This document shows, one piece after another, positions 1 through 8,687 of a DNA stretch of 44,554 nt. Within the stretch, counting starts at the first letter, position 1, and each line of letters opens with the position of its first letter. The position numbers and the translations under genes were made by a program. Source of the stretch: Pseudomonadota bacterium (lineage in GTDB: Bacteria; Pseudomonadota; Gammaproteobacteria; Steroidobacterales; Steroidobacteraceae); NCBI GenBank assembly GCA_021787615.1, contig JAJYLP010000020.1:1-44554 (forward strand), in the 5' to 3' direction. The notes under the pieces are model-generated. The model saw only the letters and a program-made list of their open reading frames with translations. It made no database searches and was not told the DNA's origin.

Positions 1-1492
1 TGACCGCCGCGTCGCTCATGTGGCGCCCGCTCGCCACGCGCGCGACGAATTGCGCATAGCCGCGGTCGATCTCCGAGCGGATGAGCAGCTGCGATTCGGC
101 ATTGAGCGGCTGGCCGATCGACATCTGCCCGGCGAGCGGGGTCGTGCCCACCCCGTCGCTGGTGATGCCGAGCTTGCCGAGCGCCTGTTTGAACGTCGGG
201 ATGACCGCGAAGATGCCGATCGAGCCGGTGAGCGTCGCGGGGCTGGCGAAGATCTCGTTGGCGGGCGCGGCGATGTAGTAGCCGCCGGAGGCGGCGAGGT
301 CGCCCATCGACACCACCACCGGCTTGCCGCTCGCGCGCAGCGCCACCAGCGCGTGATAGATCTGCTCGGCCGCGCTGACGCTGCCGCCGGGACTGTCGAT
401 GCGCAGCACCACCGCCTTGATCCGCTTGTTGAAGCGCGCCGTGCGGATCAGCTGCGAGAGCGAGTCCCCGCCGATCACCCCGGGGGGCTGGTCCCCGTCG
501 AGGATGTCCCCGGAGGCGACGATCACCCCGATGCGGCCCTCGCCGGCGCGGCCCGCGCGCTGCTGGCTGCGCACGATGTCGGCATAGGCCTCGGCGGAGA
601 TGGCGTTGAACGAGCCGCGCTTGTTGGCGCCGACCAGTCGGATCACGCGCTGCTCGAACTGCTGCTGGTCGGCGAGCGAGGTGACCAGGTGCGCCTTCAG
701 GGCGACCTCGGCGGCGTTGCCGTCCGCGGCAGTGACCGTTTTCGGCAGCGAGGCGACGTAGCTAGCGATGGCGCCCGCGGGCAGAGCGCGCGCGGCGCTG
801 ACCTGGCGCTGATAGGTCGACCAGAGCGTATCGAGATAGGCGACGCTCTGCCTGCGGTCGGCCTTGGACATGTCCTTGCGCGTGAAGATCTCCACCGCGC
901 TCTTGAACTTCCCGACACGGAACACGTGCACGTCGATGCCGAGCTTCTTCAAGAGCCCGGCGAAGTACAGCTCGTACTGCCCGAAACCCCGGATCAGCAC
1001 GTAACCGGACGGATCGAGGTAGATGCGCGTGGCGTGGGCCGCGACGAAGTACTGATCCTGGTTGAAGGCGCTGCCGTAGGCGAGCACCGGCTTGCCGCTG
1101 GCGCGGAACACCGCCACCGCGCGCGCGAGTTCCTCGAGCTCCGGCAGCCCGGCGTTGTCCATGTCGTCGAGATCGAGCACCAGCACGCGGATGCGAGCGT
1201 CCTTGGCCGCCGCGCGGATCGCATCGACGAGGCTCCACAGCAGTGTTTCCTGCACGCCCTCGCCCTGGGCGTTCGCGATGGCCCGCTCGACCGGATCGCC
1301 GGTGAGCTGCTCGACGAGGCGGCCCTGCGGGGCCACCACGAGCGCCGCGCGCTCGGGCACGCTCGGGCTCGCCTCGTGCAGCACGCCGATGAGAAAGCCG
1401 GCGATCGCCAGCAGCAGCAGCAGGTGCAGCACCTTGCGCAGCGCATCCAGGCCGCGCCACACCCCGAGCAGAAACTTGCGCACGCTGGCCAC
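1..1492 (-). CDS. sppA: signal peptide peptidase SppA, 67K type (3' end outside window)
   Basis: Membrane-bound serine protease that cleaves leftover signal peptides in the inner membrane. Reading leftward from a GTG at 1492, 12 nt after the rplS stop, the protein opens with a hydrophobic anchor (about residues 21-37) and then two tandem ClpP-like domains, the arrangement of the long SppA form. The catalytic dyad is visible: lysine about 197 in KSAVE of the first half, and serine about 402 in the motif DLAASGGYY of the second half. The reading frame stays open to position 1, so the last ~100 residues or more are missing from the window. The GTG start is chosen because it directly precedes the anchor; no better start lies between it and rplS. 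Placement just behind rplS suggests co-transcription with the ribosomal operon. Confidence 0.9.
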   Translation of the reverse strand, partial: MASVRKFLLGVWRGLDALRKVLHLLLLLAIAGFLIGVLHEASPSVPERAALVVAPQGRLVEQLTGDPVERAIANAQGEGVQETLLWSLVDAIRAAAKDARIRVLVLDLDDMDNAGLPELEELARAVAVFRASGKPVLAYGSAFNQDQYFVAAHATRIYLDPSGYVLIRGFGQYELYFAGLLKKLGIDVHVFRVGKFKSAVEIFTRKDMSKADRRQSVAYLDTLWSTYQRQVSAARALPAGAIASYVASLPKTVTAADGNAAEVALKAHLVTSLADQQQFEQRVIRLVGANKRGSFNAISAEAYADIVRSQQRAGRAGEGRIGVIVASGDILDGDQPPGVIGGDSLSQLIRTARFNKRIKAVVLRIDSPGGSVSAAEQIYHALVALRASGKPVVVSMGDLAASGGYYIAAPANEIFASPATLTGSIGIFAVIPTFKQALGKLGITSDGVGTTPLAGQMSIGQPLNAESQLLIRSEIDRGYAQFVARVASGRHMSDAAV

Positions 1493-1503
1493 GGACGCGC
1501 CGG

Positions 1504-1848
1504 TCAGATCTTCTCTTCGATCCTGGCGGCCTTGCCCGAGCGCTCACGCAGATAGTAGAGCTTGGCGCGGCGCACCTGGCCGCGGCGCTTGACGCTGATG
1601 TCGCTGATCGCGGGGCTGTAGGTCTGGAAGACGCGCTCGACGCCCTCGCCGTGGGAGATCTTGCGCACCGTGAACGAGGAGTTCAGGCCCCGGTTGCTGC
1701 GCGCGATCACCACGCCCTCGTAGGCCTGCACGCGCTCGCGGTCGCCCTCGACCACCTTCACCTGCACGACCACGGTGTCGCCGGGCTTGAAGTCCGGCAC
1801 CTTGCGGGTCATGCGCTCTTTCTCGAGTTGTTGAATGATATTGCTCAT
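1504..1848 (-). CDS. rplS: 50S ribosomal protein L19
   Basis: L19 sits at the interface of the 30S and 50S subunits. The 114-residue product starts [13 protein letters not shown] and contains the family core [16 protein letters not shown] and the end [13 protein letters not shown], matching L19 along its full length. The frame is open 16 codons further upstream, but the ATG at 1848 matches family starts and has a GAGGATGAG ribosome binding site; it lies 4 nt after the trmD stop. It is the last of four genes in the conserved rpsP-rimM-trmD-rplS operon. Confidence 0.97.
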   Translation of the reverse strand: MSNIIQQLEKERMTRKVPDFKPGDTVVVQVKVVEGDRERVQAYEGVVIARSNRGLNSSFTVRKISHGEGVERVFQTYSPAISDISVKRRGQVRRAKLYYLRERSGKAARIEEKI

Positions 1849-1852
1849 GGTC

Positions 1853-2608
1853 TCATCCTCGATCATCCCCGTCCGCCTCTGCGGCCAGGAGTTCATTCAG
1901 TAACCGCTGCGCCTCGGGCGCGAGCGTGCGCCCCAGGAGCAGATCCGGGCGGCGCCGCCAGGTGCGCGCGACCGCCTGCGCGAGGCGCCAGCGCTCGATG
2001 TCGGCATGATGGCCCGACCGCAGCACCTTCGGCACCTCCAGGCCCTCGAACACTTCCGGCCGCGTGTAGTGCGGCCAGTCGAGCAGCCCGTGCGAAAACG
2101 AGTCGCACTCGCTCGAGCGCTCGTCCCCGAGCACTCCCGGCAGGAGCCGCGCGAGCGCGTCAATCACCGTCAACGCCGGCAGCTCTCCGCCCGAGAGCAC
2201 GTAATCCCCGATCGAGATCTCCCGATCGATGCCGAGCTCGATCACCCGCTCATCCAGCCCCTCGTAGCGTCCCGCCACCAGCACCAGTCCCGGCAGCGCG
2301 GCCAGCTCCCGGGCCTGTGCCTGGGTGAAGCGCTCGCCCTGCGCCGAGAGGCACACCCTCTCACTGCCCGCCGGCAGCCGCGCCGCCGCCGCGCGGATGG
2401 CCGCGAGCATCGGCTCGGGCTTCAGCACCATCCCCGGTCCCCCGCCGTAGGGCCGGTCATCCACCGTGCGATGCGGATCGCCGGTGTGATCCCGCGGATC
2501 CTCCGTTCCCACCGCGAGCCGCCCGCTCTCGAGCGCGCGGCCCAGCACCCCGAACTCGAGCGCGCCGCGGATCATCTGCGGGAACAGCGTGACCACTTCG
2601 ATCTTCAT
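1853..2608 (-). CDS. trmD: tRNA (guanine-37-N1)-methyltransferase TrmD
   Basis: Methylates G37 next to the anticodon in tRNAs reading CNN/ GGG-type codons, preventing +1 frameshifts, using S-adenosylmethionine bound in a trefoil knot. The 251-residue product begins [12 protein letters not shown], and carries the SPOUT signature [18 protein letters not shown] near residues 130-150, the knot that holds the cofactor. The open frame runs 84 codons further upstream through the rimM region, but family alignment and position fix the ATG at 2608. It is 34 nt after rimM and 4 nt before rplS, so translation of the two is likely coupled. Confidence 0.97.
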   Translation of the reverse strand: MKIEVVTLFPQMIRGALEFGVLGRALESGRLAVGTEDPRDHTGDPHRTVDDRPYGGGPGMVLKPEPMLAAIRAAAARLPAGSERVCLSAQGERFTQAQARELAALPGLVLVAGRYEGLDERVIELGIDREISIGDYVLSGGELPALTVIDALARLLPGVLGDERSSECDSFSHGLLDWPHYTRPEVFEGLEVPKVLRSGHHADIERWRLAQAVARTWRRRPDLLLGRTLAPEAQRLLNELLAAEADGDDRG

Positions 2609-2642
2609 GGAACGCTCATCCGCGCACCGCCCGCGCCGGCGG

Positions 2643-3191
2643 CTATTCCAGCTCGGCCGGCCAATCCACCCGCACCCGGCGCGCCGCCAGGTCGACCTCG
2701 AGCAGATGCCTCGGGTCGGCCAGCACCCAGTGCTCCCGCTTCGTGCCGGGCGCGCCGGCGGCCTGCGGCTCACCGCGATCCTCAACCACCATGACGGCCC
2801 CCGCGGGCGCGTCGATGAAATACGCCACCGTGCCGAGCGCGCGGCCCTCGGTGTTCTCAACCGCGCAACCGATCAGGTCCACGCAGTAGTACTGGCGCTC
2901 CCCGGCCGGCGGCAGCGCGCTGCGCTCGACCTCGATCGTCGCGCCGGTGAGCCGGGCCGCGGCGTCGCGATCCTCGATGCCCTCGAGCCGCGCCACCAGC
3001 CGCTGCCCGTGCACCCGGCCCTCGAGCCGCCGCGCCGGCTGCCGCTCACCCGCCGGGCGGCGCAGCTGCCACTCGGCGTACTGCAGCAGCGCCTCGGGCG
3101 GATCGGTGTAGGACGACACGTGCACCCACCCGGCCAGCCCGAACGGCGCCCCGATGCGCCCGAGCTCGACCCAGGGGGAGCGGGCGTTCAA
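2643..3191 (-). CDS. rimM: ribosome maturation factor RimM
   Basis: RimM helps maturation of the 30S head by binding S19. The 182-residue product has the N-terminal RimM beta-barrel ([18 protein letters not shown] near residue 8) followed by the PRC-barrel domain, which ends with the conserved hydrophobic stretch [16 protein letters not shown]. Length is usual for the family. It lies 24 nt after rpsP in the standard operon. An ATG start with a GC-rich leader is used; no alternative fits better. Confidence 0.95.
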   Translation of the reverse strand: MNARSPWVELGRIGAPFGLAGWVHVSSYTDPPEALLQYAEWQLRRPAGERQPARRLEGRVHGQRLVARLEGIEDRDAAARLTGATIEVERSALPPAGERQYYCVDLIGCAVENTEGRALGTVAYFIDAPAGAVMVVEDRGEPQAAGAPGTKREHWVLADPRHLLEVDLAARRVRVDWPAELE

Positions 3192-3215
3192 GGCAGGCCC
3201 CTGCGGCCGCCGGGG

Positions 3216-3470
3216 TCAGGCCGTCGCCTGCTTCCGGTAGGACGCCAGCAGCGAGCGCACGCGCTCGGAAGGCTGCGCACCCTGCCCCATCCAGTAGTCG
3301 ATCCGCGGCAGATCAAGCTTGAGCTTCAACTCGCCGCGACCGGCGATCGGGTTGAAGAACCCCACGCTCTCGAGGCTGGATCCGCCCTGGCGCTTGCGGC
3401 TGTCCGTCACCACGACGTGATAGAAGGGCTGATTTCGCGCCCCGCGCCGGGTCAGGCGAATGGTTACCAT
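3216..3470 (-). CDS. rpsP: 30S ribosomal protein S16
   Basis: S16 is an early-binding protein of the small subunit. The 84-residue protein starts MVTIRLTRRGARNQPFYH and has the family motif IDYWMGQGAQPSERV near its end. The frame is open 15 codons upstream, but family members begin at the ATG at 3470. It is the first gene of the rpsP-rimM-trmD-rplS operon; the 171 nt between it and ffh hold a likely promoter (see 3538-3543). Confidence 0.97.
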   Translation of the reverse strand: MVTIRLTRRGARNQPFYHVVVTDSRKRQGGSSLESVGFFNPIAGRGELKLKLDLPRIDYWMGQGAQPSERVRSLLASYRKQATA

Positions 3471-3537
3471 GGTCTTGTCGCTCTCACAGGTCCGATCCGG
3501 GCGGGCCCGCGGCACCGCCCCTCAAAAAAGAGCGCGG

Positions 3538-3543
3538 ATTCTA
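3538..3543 (-). promoter_or_regulatory. candidate -10 box for the rpsP operon
   Basis: Read on the minus strand, TAGAAT matches the sigma-70 -10 consensus at 5 of 6 positions, 68 nt upstream of the rpsP start. A weak TTCGGA about 16 nt upstream could serve as -35. A run of six T (minus strand) lies just downstream in the leader. The location is what one expects for the ribosomal operon promoter, but the -35 is poor. Confidence 0.45.
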
Positions 3544-3641
3544 CGGGCTTATTGCCGGGTCCGAAAGGGGCTTGCACCACTTTTCGCGTCCCAGGGGGCC
3601 GATCCGCCCGCGCCGAGCCCCGGGAGCGGCCCCAGCGCGGG

Positions 3642-4982
3642 CTAGGGCACTTTGCCCTGCAGGGCGCCGAGCATCTGCCGCAGCCGCCCGCCGCGCATCT
3701 GCTTCATCATGCGCTGCATCTGTTGGAACTGCTTCAGCAGTCGGTTGACGTCCTGGACCTGCACCCCCGCGCCGCGGGCGATGCGCCGCCGGCGCGAGCC
3801 GTCGATGATGCCCGGCGAGAACCGCTCGCGCGGGGTCATGGAATTGATGATGGCGATCTGGCGCCTGAGGTCGCGGTCGCCCTGCTCCGGCGTGACGGCG
3901 CCCTTCTGGGCGGCCGTGGGAAGCTTGTCCATGAGCGAGGCCAGGCCGCCCATCTTCTGCACCTGCTCGAGCTGGGTCCTGAGGTCCCCCAGGTGGAACC
4001 CCTTGCCCTTGACCACCTTGCGCGCCAGCCGCTCGGCCGACTCCCGGTCGACCTGGCGCTGCACCTGCTCGACCAGGCTCACCACATCGCCCATGCCGAG
4101 GATGCGCGAGGCCATGCGCTCCGGATCGAAGGGCGTGAGCGCGTCCGTCTTCTCCCCGACGCCGAGGAACACGATGGGCTTGCCCGTGATCTGGCGCACT
4201 GAGAGCGCGGCGCCCCCGCGCGCATCGCCGTCGGCCTTGGTGAGCACGACGCCGGTCAGATCGAGCGCCGCGCCGAAGGCGCGCGCGGCGTTCACCGCGT
4301 CCTGGCCGGCCATGGCATCCACCACGAACAGCCGCTCAGCGGGCTGGACCGCCCGGTCGATCTCGCGCACTTCCTCCATCAGCGCCTCATCGACGTGCAG
4401 GCGGCCGGCGGTATCGACGATCAGCACGTCGAACACCCCGCGGCGCGCCTCCTCGAGGGCCGCGCGTGCGATGGCCGCCGGCGGGGCTGCCGGATCGGCC
4501 TGGATGTAGTGGGCCTGGACCTGCTCGCAGAGCCGCTCGAGCTGCAGCATGGCCGCCGGGCGGCGCACGTCGGTGCTGACCAGCGCCACGCGCTTTTTCT
4601 GCGACTCCATCAGCCAGCGGGCGAGCTTGGCGCTGGTGGTGGTCTTGCCGGCCCCCTGCAGGCCGGCGAGCAGCACCACCACCGGCGGCTGGGCGCGCAG
4701 CGGCAAGCCCGACCCGCCCCCGCCCATGAGCGCAACGAGCTCGCGGTGCAGGATGCCGATGAAGGCCTGGCCCGGGGTGAGGCTCTGGGCCACCTCGGCC
4801 CCGAGCGCGCGGGTCTTGACCGCCTCGATGAAGGCCTTGACCACCGGCAGCGCGACGTCGGCCTCGAGCAGCGCCACGCGCACCTCGCGCAGCGCCGTGC
4901 CGATGTTCTCCTCGGTGATCCGGCCGCGGCCGCGCAGGGCCTCTACGGTACGGGACAATCGGGCGGTAAGCGTGTCAAACAT
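3642..4982 (-). CDS. ffh: signal recognition particle protein Ffh (SRP54)
   Basis: GTPase that binds 4.5S RNA and signal sequences and delivers inner-membrane proteins through FtsY. The 446-residue product shows the N domain, then the G domain with GLQGAGKTTT (about residue 110), DTAGR, and TKADGDARGG, and a methionine-rich M domain ending MQRMMKQMRGGRLRQMLG, which binds RNA and signal peptides. The frame is open 21 codons upstream, but the ATG at 4982 begins MFDTLTARLSRT as in homologues. It is divergent from the CNNM/CBS gene, the same neighbourhood as ffh-yfjD in enterics. Confidence 0.97.
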   Translation of the reverse strand: MFDTLTARLSRTVEALRGRGRITEENIGTALREVRVALLEADVALPVVKAFIEAVKTRALGAEVAQSLTPGQAFIGILHRELVALMGGGGSGLPLRAQPPVVVLLAGLQGAGKTTTSAKLARWLMESQKKRVALVSTDVRRPAAMLQLERLCEQVQAHYIQADPAAPPAAIARAALEEARRGVFDVLIVDTAGRLHVDEALMEEVREIDRAVQPAERLFVVDAMAGQDAVNAARAFGAALDLTGVVLTKADGDARGGAALSVRQITGKPIVFLGVGEKTDALTPFDPERMASRILGMGDVVSLVEQVQRQVDRESAERLARKVVKGKGFHLGDLRTQLEQVQKMGGLASLMDKLPTAAQKGAVTPEQGDRDLRRQIAIINSMTPRERFSPGIIDGSRRRRIARGAGVQVQDVNRLLKQFQQMQRMMKQMRGGRLRQMLGALQGKVP

Positions 4983-5006
4983 GTGACGAATCCGATACGG
5001 GCGGCC

Positions 5007-5012
5007 ATTATA
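5007..5012 (-). promoter_or_regulatory. ffh: perfect -10 box for ffh
   Basis: The minus strand reads TATAAT here, 24 nt upstream of the ffh ATG, giving a predicted start of transcription about 18 nt before the gene. No good -35 is visible at 17 nt. The box lies in the 50-nt divergent gap shared with the CorB-type gene, so the two promoters must overlap. Confidence 0.5.
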
Positions 5013-5032
5013 GGGCCAAGGAGGGCCCGCAC

Positions 5033-6319
5033 TTGACGCCCGCATCCGTACCGCTGCTCATCATCACCCTGCTGTGGCTGCTCGCGCTCATCGCCTTCTC
5101 CTCCGGCACCGAGGTGGCGATGCTCTCGGTGAACCGCTACCGCATCCGCCACCGCGCCCAGACCGGCCAGAGCACGGCCATGCTCCTGGAGCGGCTGCTC
5201 AGCAAGCCCGAGGACTGGCTGGGCGCGAACCTGGTCATCGTGGCGGCGGCCAACGTGTTCGCCTCGGCGATCGCCACGCTGCTCGCCGAGCGCACCGGCT
5301 ACCGCTACGCGGTGCCCGTCACCGGCGCGCTGCTCACCGTCACCGTGATCGTGTTCGGCGAGCTGACGCCGAAGATCTACGCCGCGGCGCACCCGGAGAC
5401 CTCCGCGCTGCGCGCCGCGCGCATCTACCGGGTGCTGGTGTTTCTCGCGCGCCCCTTCCTCTCGGTGACCAACGGCATCTCCTACGGGCTGCTGCGGGTG
5501 CTCGGGGTGGTCAAGACCGCTCCGGCCGGCCAGACCCTCAGCACCGAGGAGTTGCGCGCAGCGGTGGCCGAGGCCGGCCCGATGATCCCGGCGCGCCACC
5601 GCCAGATGCTGCTGTCGATCCTCGATCTCGGCCAGGTCACCGTGAACGACATCATGATCCCGCGCCAGGAGATCGCCGGCATCGACATCGCGCAGAGCTG
5701 GGACGATATCCTCCAGCAGCTCGAGCGCACCCCGCACACGCGCGTGCCGGTGTTCGACGGGCAGCTCGACAGCCTGGTCGGCGTGCTGCACATGAAGCGC
5801 ATCGCGCACGAGCTGGTGCGCGGCACGCTGACGCGCGAGCGCCTGGTGGAGATGGCCCGCGCGCGCGACCCGTACTTCATTCCGGAGGGCACGGCCCTCA
5901 ACGTGCAGCTGGCGCACTTTCAGCGCAATCGGCGGCGCCTCGCGTTCGTCGTCAACGAATACGGGGACATCGAGGGGCTGGTGACGCTCGAGGACATTCT
6001 CGAGGAGATCGTCGGGGAGTTCACCACGGATCCGGCGACCATCTCGCACCGCGACATCTATGCCGAGCAGCCGGGCGTGTTCATCATCAACGGCAGCGCG
6101 ACGCTGCGCGCTGTGAACCGTGCGCTGCAGTGGCAGCTGCCGACCGACGGCCCGAAGACGCTGAACGGCCTGCTGCTCGAGCGGCTTGAGACCATCCCCT
6201 CCTCCGGCACGACCCTGAAGGTGGGGCCCTACCTGTTCGAGGTGCTGCAGATCGCGGACAACGCGATCAAGACCGTGCGGGTGCGCGCGCCGGCGGCGCG
6301 GGCCGAGGCGGCTCACTGA
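5033..6319 (+). CDS. corB: CNNM/CBS-domain membrane protein (YfjD/CorB family, Mg/Co transport-associated)
   Basis: Family members are inner-membrane proteins linked to magnesium and cobalt export. The 428-residue product has an N-terminal DUF21/CNNM membrane domain (hydrophobic stretches around residues 7-25, 66-84, 95-112, 135-150, with FGELTPK typical of the family), a pair of CBS domains (about residues 205-330; VNDIMIPRQEIAGID and EYGDIEGLVTLEDILEEIVGE) and the C-terminal CorC/HlyC domain. Start is TTG at 5033, set by a strong AAGGAGG eight nt upstream. Its 3' end overlaps the convergent radA by 53 nt. Substrate is not shown by sequence. Confidence 0.9.
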   Translation: MTPASVPLLIITLLWLLALIAFSSGTEVAMLSVNRYRIRHRAQTGQSTAMLLERLLSKPEDWLGANLVIVAAANVFASAIATLLAERTGYRYAVPVTGALLTVTVIVFGELTPKIYAAAHPETSALRAARIYRVLVFLARPFLSVTNGISYGLLRVLGVVKTAPAGQTLSTEELRAAVAEAGPMIPARHRQMLLSILDLGQVTVNDIMIPRQEIAGIDIAQSWDDILQQLERTPHTRVPVFDGQLDSLVGVLHMKRIAHELVRGTLTRERLVEMARARDPYFIPEGTALNVQLAHFQRNRRRLAFVVNEYGDIEGLVTLEDILEEIVGEFTTDPATISHRDIYAEQPGVFIINGSATLRAVNRALQWQLPTDGPKTLNGLLLERLETIPSSGTTLKVGPYLFEVLQIADNAIKTVRVRAPAARAEAAH

Positions 6320-7652
6320 AGGCGGCGGCGAGCGCCCCGTCCACCCTCGCGACCGGCACCACGCGCAGCCCGTCGATGGGCCTTCGCGGGGCATTCTCGC
6401 GCGGCACGAGCGCGCTCTGGAAGCCCTGCTTGCGCGCCTCCTGCAGCCGCTCCTCCCCGTAGGCGACCGGCCTCACCTCGCCGGTGAGCCCGATCTCCCC
6501 GAACGCCACCAGCGTGCCCGGGATCACCCGCTCGCCGAGGCTCGAGGCGAGCGCGAGCACCACCGGCAGGTCCCAGGCCGTCTCATCGATGCGCACTCCG
6601 CCGACGGCGTTGACGAACACATCGTGCTCCTGCAGCGACACCCCGGCATGACGGCTCATGACCGCGAGCAGCATGGCGAGCCGGTTCGCATCCAGCCCCT
6701 GCGCAATGCGCCGCGGCGCCCCGAACCGCATCCGATCGACCAGCGCCTGCAGCTCGATCAGCAGCGCTCGCCCGCCGTCGCGGGTGACCGTGACGATGCT
6801 GCCGGCGGCCGGCTGCGGGGCGCGGGCGAGGAAGATCGCCGAGGGGTTGCGCACCTCGCGCAGCCCGCCCTCGGTCATGGCGAAGAAGCCGAGCTCGTTG
6901 ACCGCCCCGAAGCGGTTCTTGGTGGCCCGCACGATGCGGTAGCGGCTGGCGGTCTCGCTCTCGAAGTAAAGCACCGTATCGACCAGGTGCTCGAGCACGC
7001 GGGGGCCGGCGATCGCCCCGTCCTTGGTGACGTGCCCGATCAGGAACACGGCCGTGGCCGTGCGCTTGGCGAAGCGCACCAGCTCGGCGGCGCACTCCTT
7101 GAGCTGCGAGACGGCCCCCGGCGCCGTCTCGAGCGTGCCGGAGGCGACCGTCTGGATGGAGTCGATGACCAGCAGCGCCGCGCCGCGCTCGGCGGCGCGC
7201 TCGAGAATGCCCTCCAGGTGAGTCTCGGGCAGCACCTCGAGCGAGCCGGGCGCGAGACCAAGGCGCCGGGCGCGCAGCGCCACCTGGGCGCCGGACTCCT
7301 CGCCGCTGGCATAGAGCACCGGGGCGCCGGCGGCGGCATGGGCGGCGACCTGCAGCAGCAACGTCGACTTGCCGATGCCCGGGTCGCCCCCGAGCAGCGT
7401 CACCGAGCCCGGCACGATACCGCCGCCCAATACGCGGTCGAGCTCGCCGAGCCCGCAGCCGAGGCGCACGAGCGGCTCCCCGGCGGCCTCGAGGGCGAGC
7501 GGCGCGGCCGCCGGGCGAGCCCGGTCGGCCGGGCGCGGGGCGCGCGAGCGCTCGAGCACGTTCCACTCGCCGCAGGCCGGGCAGCTGCCCTGCCATTTCA
7601 GGGTCTCGCCGCCGCAGGCGCTGCAGACATAAACGGTGCTGGCACGGGGCAT
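6267..7652 (-). CDS. radA: DNA repair protein RadA
   Basis: RecA-related ATPase that speeds branch migration of recombination intermediates. The 461-residue product has the N-terminal zinc finger with cysteines at 10, 13, 24 and 27, a Walker A GGDPGIGKST (about 88-97), the RadA-specific KNRFG motif (245-249) and the C-terminal Lon-protease-like domain (GGVRIDETAWDLPVVLALASS). The C-terminal tail is Pro/Ala/Arg-rich. It is convergent with, and overlaps, the CorB-type gene. In related bacteria radA follows alr; here a phosphatase/FHA pair on the other strand separates them. Confidence 0.96.
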   Translation of the reverse strand: MPRASTVYVCSACGGETLKWQGSCPACGEWNVLERSRAPRPADRARPAAAPLALEAAGEPLVRLGCGLGELDRVLGGGIVPGSVTLLGGDPGIGKSTLLLQVAAHAAAGAPVLYASGEESGAQVALRARRLGLAPGSLEVLPETHLEGILERAAERGAALLVIDSIQTVASGTLETAPGAVSQLKECAAELVRFAKRTATAVFLIGHVTKDGAIAGPRVLEHLVDTVLYFESETASRYRIVRATKNRFGAVNELGFFAMTEGGLREVRNPSAIFLARAPQPAAGSIVTVTRDGGRALLIELQALVDRMRFGAPRRIAQGLDANRLAMLLAVMSRHAGVSLQEHDVFVNAVGGVRIDETAWDLPVVLALASSLGERVIPGTLVAFGEIGLTGEVRPVAYGEERLQEARKQGFQSALVPRENAPRRPIDGLRVVPVARVDGALAAAFSEPPRPAPPARAPARS

Positions 7653-7837
7653 GGGTAGGCTCGCAGGGGGGGGCCGGGTGCTACGATGGCCGCCCAGTGG
7701 GTAACATCACCGGCTTTTGTGACCCGGCGCTCGGACTCGACCGCACGCAATGCTAGCTTATCGCGGCTAGGATCGGGGATCGGCTGGTCATGCGTCGCAG
7801 AAAAATCAATGGTCTACGAAACGCCTGAGGGCGCTTG

Positions 7838-8662
7838 ATGGGTTTGAAGAGCAAACTGCGCGTCGTGGGGCTGACCGATACCGGCAGGGTGCGGGAGCAC
7901 AACGAGGACAGCATCGTCGGCGATGCCGAGATCGGGCTGCTGGTGCTCGCCGACGGCATGGGCGGGTACAACGCCGGCGAGGTGGCGAGCGGGCTCGCCG
8001 TGAAGACCATCGTCACCATGGTGCGCGAGCACATGGCGCGGGAGAACCTGCAGTCCGTCGACACCGAGTCCGGCCTCTCGCGCACCAGCATCATCCTGCG
8101 CGACGCGATCCACCGCGCCAACAAGATCATCTACCAGACCGCTCACACCCAGGCCCAATGCGAGGGCATGGGCACGACCGTGGTCGCGGCGCTGTTCTTC
8201 GACAACAAGGTGACCATCGCCCACGTCGGGGACTCGCGCCTGTACCGCGCGCACGGGGCGAAGTTCGAGCGCATCACCATGGATCACTCGCTGCTGCAGG
8301 AGCTCGTCGACCGGGGCCTGTACTCGGCCGAGGAGGCGCAGCGGGCGGCGAACAAGAACTACGTCACACGGGCGCTCGGCGTCGAGCCGAGCGTCGAGGT
8401 CGAGATCCGCGAGATCCCGGTGCACAAGGGCGAGATCTACATGCTCTGCTCGGACGGCCTCTCGGACATGATCGAGGACGATGACATCCATTTAACCATA
8501 AACACATTTAGTGCTAATCTTGAGACAGTCGCTAGACAATTGATTCAGCTGGCCAATGATAATGGCGGCCGGGACAACATCTCGGTCCTGATGGCGCACG
8601 TGGTGGACGCATTCCCGGCGAACACCCGGATGCTCGACAAGATCCGCAAATGGTTCAGCTGA
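7838..8662 (+). CDS. PP2C-family Ser/Thr protein phosphatase
   Basis: Metal-dependent phosphatase that removes phosphate from Ser/Thr residues. All PP2C motifs are present in order: REHNEDS, VLADGMGGYNAGEVAS (metal-binding Asp), EGMGTTVVA, VTIAHVGDSRLYR, YMLCSDGLSDMI and GGRDNISVL, in a compact single-domain 274-residue protein like bacterial PppA/Stp enzymes. I chose ATG 7838, preceded by GAGGG, over the TTG immediately before it. It is followed 25 nt later by an FHA-domain gene, so the pair probably forms a phospho-signalling unit; no kinase is visible in the window. Codons from 8486 to 8565 are unusually AT-rich. Confidence 0.92.
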   Translation: MGLKSKLRVVGLTDTGRVREHNEDSIVGDAEIGLLVLADGMGGYNAGEVASGLAVKTIVTMVREHMARENLQSVDTESGLSRTSIILRDAIHRANKIIYQTAHTQAQCEGMGTTVVAALFFDNKVTIAHVGDSRLYRAHGAKFERITMDHSLLQELVDRGLYSAEEAQRAANKNYVTRALGVEPSVEVEIREIPVHKGEIYMLCSDGLSDMIEDDDIHLTINTFSANLETVARQLIQLANDNGGRDNISVLMAHVVDAFPANTRMLDKIRKWFS

Positions 8663-8687
8663 CACCGGGGGTCGGGAGAGTACGCGC

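Noticed and set aside
20-1555. 511-codon plus-strand frame opposite sppA
   Set aside because: Antisense shadow of sppA; composition (Arg/Ala/Asp/His-rich) is typical of reverse frames in high-GC DNA.
3590-3645. GC-rich hairpin downstream of ffh as a terminator
   Set aside because: Short imperfect stem (GGGCAAAGTGCCC) overlapping the stop codon and no T run.
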